Shown here in pieces: positions 26,501 to 34,678 of a stretch of 64,000 bases of DNA. The stretch lies in the NCBI GenBank assembly GCA_027574665.1, contig CM050657.1, positions 16,979,700 through 17,043,699 of the forward strand, given 5' to 3'. Origin of the DNA: Rhynochetos jubatus (taxonomy: Eukaryota > Chordata > Aves > Eurypygiformes > Rhynochetidae). The position numbers and the translations under genes were made by a program. The notes below the pieces were generated by a model. The model was not told the DNA's origin and did not search any database. It saw only the letters and a list, made by a program, of their open reading frames with translations. How positions within the stretch are numbered: position 1 is the first letter of the stretch; each line of letters starts with the position of its first letter.

Positions 26501-27997
26501 AACAGAGCAATAGATGCATTCAGTGCTGCTTTAACTGTTCGACCAGAGGTACATTTTATGCTTTTACATTTTTAAGAATTTGGCTTTTCAGACCATTTTT
26601 TTTTCTTCCCTCTTGATCAGGCTAATATTAATGAGATGTCACTTCAGCCATTAAAATTTTAATACCTGAAATAGAAATGTTAATTACAAGACAGTCCTAT
26701 TTAGAAGCAGATTTATACGTGTCCAATTTCTAGCCGTGTGCTGATTAATTGTACTAGTTATATAAAGTTGCCTATAGTCATGAGTCAGAACCTCACGTTC
26801 CATGTCAATTAAGAGAAGATATGATACTGTTATTTACTGCAGTACTCCTAGCTTTGCAAGCAAAAATGTGCTATTATGTCCTTTTTTGATACCTACGGTA
26901 GAAAACTCGTTTTCTCACCAGGACTACACATTATGGAACCGTCTTGGAGCAACCTTGGCAAACGGGGATCGAAGCGAAGAAGCTGTCGAGGCCTACACAC
27001 GTGCTTTAGAAATACAACCTGGCTTCATCAGGTCCAGATACAATTTAGGGATAAGCTGCATCAACCTAGGGGCATACAGGTAAGTTACAAAACTGTGTAA
27101 ACAAACAAGTCGGGGATCATAACTACCAAGTGAAAATTCATTTTCTAGCTGGAGTTATCTAAGGAGAAAGAAAAATCAGAATATAGCTACATGATCTTAG
27201 TTATTGTAAAATTTTGTAATTATTTTTTACAAAGGACTAGCAAAGCAATGACACTTTTCTTATAGCCACAAATTCTATGCAATAGACATACTTAATTTCT
27301 ATTGCAAGAATATAAATCCCTCATTCAGCAAGCTACTTAAACCTTTTTTTTTAGCTGGAAGTGCAAGTACTCTTATTACAATCAGTGGGATTGTTCTCAC
27401 ACTTAAACTTAGTCCTATGCCTGAGAGCTTCTCTGGATGAAAATATAAGAGCCTATCTGTAGAAGGGAAACTTCAGTTAAAGTGCTTCAGGCAGGTAATG
27501 CCATCAAAACCACTTCCAGTACATCCTTTAGGAATCAAGGGTGATACTCCAGAGTCCCAGCTGTCAGCATAAGACAAGGGGACACAGCAATGAAGACAAT
27601 ATCCCCAGATGTATGAATAGACTCAGCTCTGCATCACTACAAGCCACGCCCACTTGTTTAAGAGAAATCAAGCAAGAATACAAAGAGACTGATGAACTGC
27701 ACTGTAAAATAATATACTTGAGTCTAGCACAGAACTTCAAAAAGTTTTACTCTAGTTGTTAAGCAAATTATATTGTTTTTTCTTCTTCCCTACAGAGAGG
27801 CTGTCAGCAATTTTCTCACTGCTCTCAGTTTGCAAAGAAAGAGCAGGAATCAACAGGTACCCCATCCTGCTCTATCAGGCAATATTTGGGCAGCCCTTCG
27901 AATTGCTCTGTCCATGATGGACCAGCCAGAACTATTTCAAGCTGCCAATGTGGGTGATCTAGACATTCTGTTAAGAGCTTTTAATCTCGAGCCGTAA
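5461..27997 (+). CDS. PEX5L: PEX5L (TRIP8b / PEX5-related protein), 12 coding exons, N-terminus outside window
   Basis: This is an auxiliary subunit of HCN (hyperpolarisation-activated) channels and a neuronal relative of the peroxisomal import receptor PEX5. Joined exons: 5461-5572, 7387-7596, 8697-8823, 9715-9811, 16051-16146, 21587-21703, 22627-22770, 23635-23705, 24867-25064, 26383-26548, 26922-27079, 27796-27997. They give 1698 nt, 565 residues plus stop, with every junction in phase and every intron GT/AG. The N-terminal half is disordered and Ser-rich ([22 protein letters not shown]). It is followed by a helical HCN-binding segment rich in E, W and R ([27 protein letters not shown]). 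The C-terminal half holds TPR repeats in two blocks split by a basic hinge ([12 protein letters not shown]). Identification rests on near-identity to remembered mammalian TRIP8b. The human protein is about 626 residues, so about 60 N-terminal residues from alternative first exons are missing to the left. The gene converges on USP13. Confidence 0.96.
5573..7386 (+). other. PEX5L: PEX5L intron
   Basis: A 1.8-kb AT-rich intron with no recognised element or exon. It ends with two usable acceptors, at 7385-7386 and 7397-7398. Confidence 0.85.
7387..7596 (+). CDS. PEX5L: PEX5L exon: Ser/Lys-rich linker, tandem acceptor
   Basis: Using the upstream acceptor (tctctaag before 7387), the exon opens [14 protein letters not shown], which aligns with mammalian [15 protein letters not shown] second AG 12 nt downstream (before 7399) would drop only VLST-equivalent residues and keep the frame. 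The rest encodes a polar stretch ([19 protein letters not shown]) ending KSSLDL. Donor gtaaga begins at 7597. Both ends are phase 1, so the whole exon (210 nt) can be skipped without a frameshift. Confidence 0.93.
7597..8696 (+). other. PEX5L: PEX5L intron
   Basis: A 1.1-kb AT-rich intron ending in the pyrimidine tract ttcttttcgtgtttttcag. No other element is recognised. Confidence 0.85.
8697..8823 (+). CDS. PEX5L: PEX5L exon: [11 protein letters not shown] segment
   Basis: Encodes [19 protein letters not shown] and then a Ser-rich tail ([14 protein letters not shown]). The acceptor is tttttcag. The donor gtacga is weak by consensus. The exon starts at phase 1 and ends at phase 2. It matches mammalian DIQTQLEKWDDVKFHGDR. 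Confidence 0.94.
8824..9714 (+). other. PEX5L: PEX5L intron
   Basis: A 0.9-kb intron with no recognised element. It ends in tgcattatttctag. Confidence 0.85.
9715..9811 (+). CDS. PEX5L: PEX5L exon: [11 protein letters not shown] segment
   Basis: Encodes the W completed across the junction, then [18 protein letters not shown] and [14 protein letters not shown]. Mammals have WSSEHRSQPELSGGKSALN here, so this disordered stretch is only moderately conserved. Donor gtaaga begins at 9812. The exon ends in phase 0. Confidence 0.93.
9812..16050 (+). other. PEX5L: PEX5L intron (6.2 kb)
   Basis: The largest PEX5L intron that lies wholly inside the window. It holds a 14-nt A tract at 15467-15480 followed by tatataaata. 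No interspersed repeat, RNA gene or extra exon was recognised. Open frames inside (up to about 100 codons) have no recognisable protein features. Confidence 0.8.
15467..15480. repeat. A14 homopolymer tract
   Basis: Fourteen consecutive A residues followed by a short TA-rich stretch. It could be the tail of a very old retroposed copy, but nothing recognisable precedes it. Confidence 0.9.
16051..16146 (+). CDS. PEX5L: PEX5L exon: first half of HCN cyclic-nucleotide-domain binding segment
   Basis: Encodes [16 protein letters not shown] and then [16 protein letters not shown]. The acceptor is tattttttag and the donor gtatta departs from consensus after GT. It is 96 nt, phase 0 at both ends. In the rodent protein, the short peptide NHSLEEEF... 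through the next exon is the minimal part that binds the HCN cyclic-nucleotide-binding domain and antagonises cAMP. Those residues appear unchanged here. Confidence 0.95.
16147..21586 (+). other. PEX5L: PEX5L intron (5.4 kb)
   Basis: Contains a 16-nt T tract at 21217-21232 and a short CA/C-rich stretch near 19142-19160. It ends in an unusually long pyrimidine tract (about 21541-21586) before ttctag. A 119-codon open frame on the - strand at 19607-19966 has no recognisable features. Confidence 0.8.
21217..21232. repeat. T16 homopolymer tract
   Basis: Sixteen consecutive T residues in the intron before the EFWDKMQ exon. It lies too far upstream (over 350 nt) to be part of the acceptor tract. 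Confidence 0.9.
21587..21703 (+). CDS. PEX5L: PEX5L exon: second half of HCN-binding helix
   Basis: Encodes [19 protein letters not shown] and then [20 protein letters not shown]. It is 117 nt and phase 0 at both ends. The acidic/aromatic helix contacts the HCN C-linker and cyclic-nucleotide-binding domain in the mammalian protein. The [15 protein letters not shown] core is identical to the mammalian sequence as I remember it. Variation is limited to the tail after NQEA. Confidence 0.95.
21704..22626 (+). other. PEX5L: PEX5L intron
   Basis: A 0.9-kb intron with no recognised element. The acceptor is ctcttccccag. Confidence 0.85.
22627..22770 (+). CDS. PEX5L: PEX5L exon: start of TPR domain
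   Basis: Encodes [20 protein letters not shown] and then [22 protein letters not shown], ending EPNDAE. This is the opening of the TPR superhelix (first repeat), which is homologous to the PTS1-binding TPRs of PEX5. In this family the superhelix binds the HCN C-terminal SNL-type tripeptide. It is 144 nt, phase 0 at both ends. The donor gtagtc is weak; read-through would end at a stop about 50 nt later. Confidence 0.96.
22771..23634 (+). other. PEX5L: PEX5L intron
   Basis: A 0.9-kb AT-rich intron with no recognised element. The acceptor is gattacttttgcag. Confidence 0.85.
23635..23705 (+). CDS. PEX5L: PEX5L exon: TPR helix pair (AWQLLGITQ)
   Basis: A 71-nt exon encoding [20 protein letters not shown] and then ALQ plus two bases of Arg. 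This is part of the second TPR. Mammals have AWQFLGITQ, a single conservative change. Donor gtagat begins at 23706. Confidence 0.95.
23706..24866 (+). other. PEX5L: PEX5L intron
   Basis: A 1.2-kb intron. It has an alternating purine-pyrimidine stretch around 24625-24686 (ACA/TGTGTATACATATG type) and a T14 tract at 24771-24784. It ends with tttctgcctag. Confidence 0.85.
24867..25064 (+). CDS. PEX5L: PEX5L exon: TPR 2/3 and basic hinge
   Basis: Encodes [19 protein letters not shown], then [20 protein letters not shown], then the basic hinge [19 protein letters not shown]. The classic TPR turn residues (P at repeat ends, A/G at helix contacts) are present. The hinge separates the two TPR triplets. 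Its end, SKTSEES across the junction, differs from mammalian SKSPVDSS, so the hinge is the variable part. Donor gtaaat begins at 25065. Confidence 0.95.
25065..26382 (+). other. PEX5L: PEX5L intron
   Basis: A 1.3-kb intron. A 134-codon open frame at 25126-25530 has no protein-like features. The acceptor is acccttgtctag. Confidence 0.85.
26383..26548 (+). CDS. PEX5L: PEX5L exon: TPR 4 region ([15 protein letters not shown])
   Basis: Encodes [20 protein letters not shown] and then [20 protein letters not shown], ending [16 protein letters not shown]. The [23 protein letters not shown] pattern is the canonical fourth TPR shared with PEX5. The exon ends in phase 0. Donor gtacat begins at 26549. 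Confidence 0.96.
26549..26921 (+). other. PEX5L: PEX5L intron
   Basis: A short 373-nt intron with no element seen. The acceptor is tttctcaccag. Confidence 0.9.
26922..27079 (+). CDS. PEX5L: PEX5L exon: TPR 5 and start of TPR 6
   Basis: Encodes [20 protein letters not shown], then [19 protein letters not shown], then [13 protein letters not shown]. The [24 protein letters not shown] and NLGAYREA motifs form the peptide-binding groove in PEX5, and its Asn/Arg residues contact the C-terminal tripeptide. They are all retained. The donor gtaagt is strong. Confidence 0.97.
27080..27795 (+). other. PEX5L: PEX5L last intron
   Basis: A 0.7-kb intron with no element seen. The acceptor is tcttcttccctacag. 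Confidence 0.9.
27796..27997 (+). CDS. PEX5L: PEX5L terminal coding exon
   Basis: Encodes [20 protein letters not shown], then [20 protein letters not shown], then [19 protein letters not shown] and RAFNLEP, followed by TAA at 27995-27997. This closes TPR 6 and the C-terminal helical bundle. Mammals have NQQQVPHPA; only two Q codons are used here, a one-residue length change at the junction loop. The ending RAFNLDP in mammals corresponds to RAFNLEP. Confidence 0.97.
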
Positions 27998-28149
27998 TAA
28001 GAAGTATCCACACATCGATTAAGTTGTATTAGGAAACAGAGAACTCTTTTTATTACTCATCTCAAAATGATCACATTTCACGGCTGCAGATCAGTAGGGG
28101 AATTCTCTTGGACGTTATTCAAAAGGAAAAGTTCAAAAGCACAAAACAT

Positions 28150-28157
28150 TGTAAATA
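28150..28157 (+). promoter_or_regulatory. Pumilio-type element in PEX5L 3'UTR
   Basis: TGTAAATA fits the Pumilio recognition pattern UGUANAUA. It overlaps an AATAAA hexamer at 28154-28159, about 155 nt past the stop. An 8-mer of this kind is expected by chance every few kilobases in AT-rich DNA, so the call is weak. Confidence 0.3.
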
Positions 28158-29008
28158 AATTCAAACTCAAAGAACTGAAATGAGCTGCGGCTAAACTGAC
28201 AAAGGCCTGACGAAGTAGCCATTCCTGAAGAATCCTCATCCCATGCAAGCTATCTCTCTCTATATATACACAGCTAAACAAAGAAAAATATATTAAGAAT
28301 GCACCTAGATAACTGTTATTACACATTAGAATGGCAAGCAATGCATCCAAGGACCCTGCTTAGCAGCTCATCGCATCGAGTCGACATCACTTCGCCACAA
28401 CGTGGATTCCCCATCTTCATCGAAACGTCTTCTCAAGGTCCATTTTTACCATAGCTCTGAAAAATAGATGCATGTTCAACGGATGTATTTGGGTTTGAAT
28501 GTATTTATTAGTTGGCAGTCAAGAACATTTTTGCTTCCAAAGGTACCTCGATTAATTTGGGCCCAATTCTGCAGGCTCACAGAGTTTAAACCGTGTGCAA
28601 CGTTAAGAGGAACACTGTACATGGAGGTCTACGGAATTAGGTCCAATACATACGGGAAGGCCAAGTATTGCCAGCAGAAGCGGTAATTTGCACTAGAATT
28701 GTTGCTGTTTAAACCAGGTATCCTTGATCTCAGACAGAGCATGTCTGCTGCAAAGGAGCTCACAGCAGGAGCTGCACCTATCTATGTACTTATGCACTTT
28801 AATCTTTCTTTTTGTAAAATAATGCTATGCTTTTACTTTAGTTACCAACAACAGAATGTGCGGGATAGCCTTGTTGGCATAGAGGACCAAATATTATTTC
28901 CTGAAATGTGATGAGAGGGTTTTCAATATTCTTATATTTAAAACATGCAAGTACAGTATAAACTGTTATATCTATTAGAAAGATTATTCTATTATGCATC
29001 CATCAGGT

Positions 29009-29051
29009 ACTACACACATACATGCATGTGCATGCACATACATGTTGTATG
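29009..29051. repeat. Alternating purine-pyrimidine tract
   Basis: A run of CA/TG/CATG dinucleotides (acacacatacatgcatgtgc and onward) in the presumed PEX5L 3'UTR. It is a degenerate simple repeat with the composition of Z-DNA-prone tracts. Confidence 0.7.
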
Positions 29052-29304
29052 CGAATTATGTCATTTCAGAACATAATAAGCCACAGATCTTTATTGCAAA
29101 TAAAGAAAAATCTTTATAGAAGTTAATGCCTGCAGACCATGCTCAAGGAAGAATTTTCCCTGAAAAAATTGGTCCACATAATACTTGTAGGATTGAGACT
29201 AAGATTTGATCCTGCTGTTAGGGCAAGCAGCAGCAAAATCTCAGCGACCCCCATGAGAGCTGAAAGATCCTTAGATCACATCAGTATTTGCAGCTGCTTA
29301 AAAA

Positions 29305-29312
29305 TGTATATA
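29305..29312 (+). promoter_or_regulatory. Second Pumilio-type element in PEX5L 3'UTR
   Basis: TGTATATA fits UGUANAUA, in the sense strand of the presumed 3'UTR. It sits within a TATATA run, so it may be low-complexity sequence only. Confidence 0.25.
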
Positions 29313-29664
29313 TATAGACAGCATCTTAATTTTCCCCGATGGGATGAACGGGGAACAGTCCTGGGGGGCAGTATGCTGTCACATGATAAATGCATTGATC
29401 CGGCTACAGTCACACTCAGCTCAAGGTGAGTGTGTTAATCAAAGACAGGAATAGAAATTTTTAAGGAGGCAATTTTCAGTTTCAGATATTTTTAACATTT
29501 TTCCTGAATAGTGAAAGATAAAAAGTGTAATTAGGTGGCTACTCTGTTGATCTGTGGTCAGGAATTCAACATGCAGGGTAGTTATTGGAATATGTTAAAG
29601 CAGGACAAACGGCACATTTCCTATAAACAGCATTAAAAGAAAAATCCAGCTCGATCAGCTGGAT

Positions 29665-29677
29665 AAAAAAAAAAAAA
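29665..29677. repeat. A13 tract next to an imperfect palindrome
   Basis: Thirteen A residues directly follow tccagctcgatcagctgga (29644-29662), which is a near-perfect palindrome. In RNA it could form a short hairpin followed by an A-rich tail. Confidence 0.7.
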
Positions 29678-32600
29678 TCCAACCACACAGATCAGAGAAG
29701 GAAGCTCTGTGGGAATTGGACAGTTCCACCAATACAAACATAAGTTTCTTGCAGCTGTCCATTATTTTGAGCAACTCTTAAAGGAAAATTCCATCTGAGA
29801 CAGTGTAATCACTGCAGCTAATCACCAACTATAGTTTCCTAAGTAAAAATAATAAATTCTCATTAAAAAAATAAAAAGCTTACCCCTCACTCTCTCCCAT
29901 GGAATAGAGATGCTGAAACAGCTACAGGAAATCTTTTAATAGTGCTTTATTAATTCATTGTTTACACATATATTCCAATTTATCAATTACGCGTTTCATA
30001 ACTGATTCCTGTGTCTTTCTCTGAGGATTGGTTATCAAGGACTGTCTGGGAATGTCACTTTAGCTAAGTGGGCTGCTGTATGCATATCTGCTGACAACAG
30101 TTTGCTCTTTTGCTTTGACAGCGACGTGTGATGACAGCTCGTTATTGATAAGGCAGAGCAGAAGGTGCAGTGCAATCGGATCTGGGAAGTGATAAGAGGG
30201 AAGGGAGGCAGCTTTGAGAAGAGGCTGTAAAGCAAAGGCATATGCACTTAGATTCTGCTTGATGCCCTGCCATCACACAAGTTCTTCTGGAATATCCGCT
30301 GTGCTGTGGGGCAGGATAACCAGTGCTTATCCAGAGATTGGTTGTTCGGGAGCCTTATTTTTACACGTTGCAGATTGAGAAGTCAAGCAGTTAAGGGTTT
30401 TTTTCTGAGTCAGAATGACATGGGGCATTTGATTCTGATGGCAGTGCACTAACCCTCTGCTCCTCTAGCACGTGGACGAACAACACAGCAATTCTGTTAG
30501 GAAAACCTAACACAACTCCTAGCCTCCCCAAAAAGAACAAAGCAGGTAGCTTTTGATTTATCCTGGGATGCACTGCTCAAAACCGCGTTCCTCTGCTGAC
30601 ACACATCCATGCCTCTGGAACTGATACATGGGCAGTGGTCTGTGTAAACCTAGAAACAAATCACTGGGGCTGAACTCTGCCTCCCAAGGCCCCAGTGTGT
30701 CACAAGCACTGCAGTTCTGTAGCAGGGGACGCAGGCTACAAAGCCTCTGCAACGAGATGTGCATGCCCATGGAGATGATCCCATCCTTTCTCTCCTGGCT
30801 TAGCCAGCCTGTGGCCAGTTAACCACCTACCGCTGACCGGGACACCATGTGAGGGAAAGACTGAAGCAGACAGACTTGAAGGGGACGGTGGCACATCTCC
30901 TCACGCTAGACACCAGTTCTGGCCTGGTCTGCGTGGGAGAGTGGCCACTGAGCTCACCATGCTAACCAGTCAGGCTCAGCAGCTTGTGGTACTTCTGGGG
31001 ACTTCTTCAATATCCTGGGCTTTGTCGTCCTCCTTTAGCCCCGCTGCCACACACTGTCAGCGCAGAAGACAGCGTTAGATACAGCTTTGACCTCCTCATA
31101 GTGTTTCTTAAATATTCAGTGGCAAGTACGTGTATTTGCCTGAAACAGCAAGAGGAAACATGTGAGGAGGCTACAGCACATTAACACCCTGAGGAGAAAA
31201 TCCATCTACTGCACTCCTAACCAGGCATGAGGTAGGATAAACAAGGCGGCTGCTGAACACTAGCAGATTGAGCCTGAGAGTGAGAGACAGGACATCTGGG
31301 TCCTGTCACCCGTGCTCCCTGTAAGGTCAGCCCAGGCAAAACCTCCCGTCATCCCTGACTTGCCCAGGTGTGCCGGGAAGGAAGATGGGCAAGTAACAGC
31401 CATTGCACGTGATGGCACTACATCAGAGCAGGGGTGTGCTGCTGTCCTGCGGACTGCAGGGTTGCAGGCACCACCCGTGTGAATTGAAAGGGAACACACA
31501 AACACAAGGCTGCTCAGGTCTGACCTAGGAAACAGTTTCACTAGAGACTAGCAATTTCAGCAGAGGAGACTCAGATGTAATTCAGGAGTACAACTGCAAA
31601 ACGTCTAGGGGTTGATGCCAAGTTGGGGTGCTGCAATGGTTTATTATCATCTCCCACCCCTGCTTCCCCTTCTTGTTACTCCCCTCTGCCTCCAGGGGTG
31701 ATTTATCACTGCCAGGTAATTCATTCCAAGTGTTTGAGTCTTTCTTCTATTTTATATTTCATTCCATTAAAAAAATGCTTTTGTAACCACAGCTTGTGAC
31801 TGTCCCTCCTCTGCAAAACCTTATGAATATGTGTGACCCATAGGCCTGATCCATCACGCTGCTGAACACTGAAAGTCTGTGGTCTTCACAGGAGCACTCA
31901 CAGCACTTTGCAGGGTCAGCTCACGTGCACATATTCAGTTACCAGACGGGAGCTGGCCTCTGGTACCACTGCACACGCTGAACAGACACAGAGATCAATG
32001 GGATTATTTATGGAGAAAGGCAAGAGACTCATTCCTTGCTGAGCTCTTTAAACTGCCATAACTCCAGAAACCTGGTTGCAGTAGACTGCTTCATATCAGT
32101 TGGAAGAAATTATCTGATCTTCAGGTAAACACAGACAGAACTGTATCTAATGGTATTTTCTCATGATCTGATAAATCAAAGCACTCGTAAAAATATTGAG
32201 GGGGAGGTTCAAATGACACAAAACCTCACAAGACAATATTGCATGCAACTGCATTAACAGATAACCACAGTGAAATGTTAACACAAAGCATGCAGTAATG
32301 CTACCTGAGTACATGTTTACCAGCTGCATGCAGAAGGCCCACGCATAGGGTGTTTGTAACCTATTCATTGGTATCTTCTACGGGATATTTTTTAAGTACT
32401 CGTCACCTGCCAAACTCAAAACTGCATTATTCATATCATTTGGAACAGGTTAGACCAAGCATAGAGCCTTTGTAAAATCCCATCCTTAGAAATCACTGTG
32501 TTCTGGATTTCATGTCTGCTTCAAGTGTTTAATTAATGACAGACATCTGTAGTAACAGCTTTTGCAGACACGTTTTAGTATCCTCTTAAGATTTAATAAG

Positions 32601-34514
32601 CTAAACGTGCACAGCTTTCACAGTGAAGCTGGGTGTTAGGCTTTTCACCTTTTCTTCTCTAGTCTAAACCAGATAGCACTAAACCAGAAAAAAAGATTCC
32701 CAGATGCAGTAAAACAACTATTGTCTCAGTCTACGCTTACTTACCAAGGCCAGGCTTTTCAAACTTGCCCACCAGCTCTGAAGGCAGCAGCTTAGTGCCC
32801 GACTGTTCTGTTTGAAATGTGCAGATGTAAAACTTCACGGGATCTGAGTATCTGCTGCATCTGCTGATTTCAGCTGCAGACATTTAACTCAGCTGAAAGC
32901 TCAGAACACCAGGTTAAGTATGAAAGCTAATGAACCAGTTCAGAAAACGTGCCTGTCAGGTGAAAAGGAGGACCCTGACAATACCAACAGGTCAGCCAGG
33001 TGATCCTATGAACATCCATCCCTAACACAAAAGGCACCGCAACGGAAATGCAAACTGGTAACATCACTTGCAGCCACAGAGGCAAAGCCTGAGGCCCAAT
33101 CCATTGTCCGTTGGAGCCAGAACTGGAGTGAAACATATGTTGGTGGTAGATCTCTTTTGCCCAAGCGTGCACCTGCAAAATGAGACATATTAGTCACTTT
33201 GCGTGAACAACCTGCACAGTTGAAACACTCAGATTTCTGGTCAGTGTTGTCAGCTTAGCAGTCTGTACAGTGAATTTATGTCGTAAGTGTTTATAAAATA
33301 CTGAGTATTCACAGATAAATGTCATAGACAAAAATGCACTGCACGCTGTGAAAAAACATGGTGGGTATGCAGTTCAGTGTGATCTACTATTCCAACCTCA
33401 TCTAGGCTAGCAAGCGCATTCCTTCGTTAGTGTTCTACTGGTTTTGGAGTGGTTAAATAAATCAGAGAAAGGAGCGCCACGCGTGAAGAGGTCACTGACA
33501 CTTAGAACAAACCGAGGCAAAATGAAAAATGAGCATGTCGCACAATCCACAGAAAGTTTCGGAGCCTCAGCCCACAAAGCAGTAGGTATCAGGCATGGGA
33601 GAGCGAAGGAATGTAAGGTTTCCTCAACCAAGCTGTAACTTGACAAATGCTTGCACACGTGACAGCCCATTGAGCAAGCTTGCATGGTCAAGACATAATG
33701 TGCTTTGATCTTTTTCCCCTTCCACCTTTACAGAATGCCATTGACGTTGGCTAAAACTTTAAGTAGCCTTTTTAATATCAGTAATCTATTGTAAATTCAG
33801 AAAAATCAAAACATTTATAAATATATTTTATATATCAGAGTATAACATATCTGGAGTGAAACAAAACTATATAGTTTTGAAAGGCGTTCTGTGCGGCTTC
33901 TTCAATATGCTGTAAACTGTTTGAAAACCTTTGCAATATTGCATCAGTTTTTTTGGCTTTATTTTTAAGCCAACATAGGAGAAAGAAGTGACTATAGGGT
34001 TGGCAGATACTTTCGCCTGGGCCATCTGAAGAGCCCTGCTGCTGCAAAGACTTACATTGCTCACTTAACTTTGTGCGTCCATGGTTAAGTGTAGGTGCAA
34101 GGCTTAGCAGTGGGGTGGGCGGTGGGTGCGGAGGTGGGAGTTCAGCCCTACACCTGAATGTTTACATTCCGTTACAAAGGTTCATACGGACCCAGATTGA
34201 GGATCTGAGTCTGTAAGTACATACGGAGTAAAAGATTAGTTTCCTACTACAGGTAACTTTGCCTCTGTATACTTAGTGCATTATCAGCTGTGTATAATAT
34301 TCAACAAAGACCTGTAGTTTACTGACGCTTTAATCTGAAGGTTCCTTGCACTGCTCTGTAACCTACTTCCTCAGAAATGAACGATGTGCATATTGGATGT
34401 GTTACATTTATTAAGGTCATAGATTACTCTTTGCAGAGCACCACATTCAATGTAGTATTTTTGTACTGTAATGGAAGCATGCCTTCCTTGGGTTCTTTTC
34501 CACATATTAAATTG

Positions 34515-34524
34515 TATTTATTTA
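34515..34524 (+). promoter_or_regulatory. AU-rich element near the PEX5L mRNA end
   Basis: TATTTATTTA with overlapping ATTTA pentamers, about 40 nt before a polyadenylation hexamer. AU-rich elements of this type commonly influence mRNA stability in 3'UTRs. The position supports this region being the distal end of the PEX5L 3'UTR. Confidence 0.4.
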
Positions 34525-34564
34525 CCTGTATTTATAACTGTGCAATTTTTAAATATGTTTTAAA

Positions 34565-34570
34565 AATAAA
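34565..34570 (+). terminator. Candidate distal PEX5L polyadenylation signal
   Basis: AATAAA in an AU-rich context, followed by ctttgtctgtggc, a T/GT-rich stretch of the kind expected downstream of a cleavage site. It lies about 6.6 kb after the stop, in line with the long 3'UTR known for this gene in mammals. Confidence 0.5.
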
Positions 34571-34672
34571 CTTTGTCTGTGGCTTCAAATATTTCAATAT
34601 CTCTTTTCAATTTGAAAATGGTCTTGACTATAAGTACTTGATCGGAAAGGAGGGACCTACTTCTCCAAGCGA

Positions 34673-34678
34673 AATAAA
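34673..34678 (+). terminator. Alternative PEX5L polyadenylation signal
   Basis: A second AATAAA about 108 nt after the first, followed by a T-rich stretch (atgttttttaatg). Either hexamer could define the mRNA end. Confidence 0.4.
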
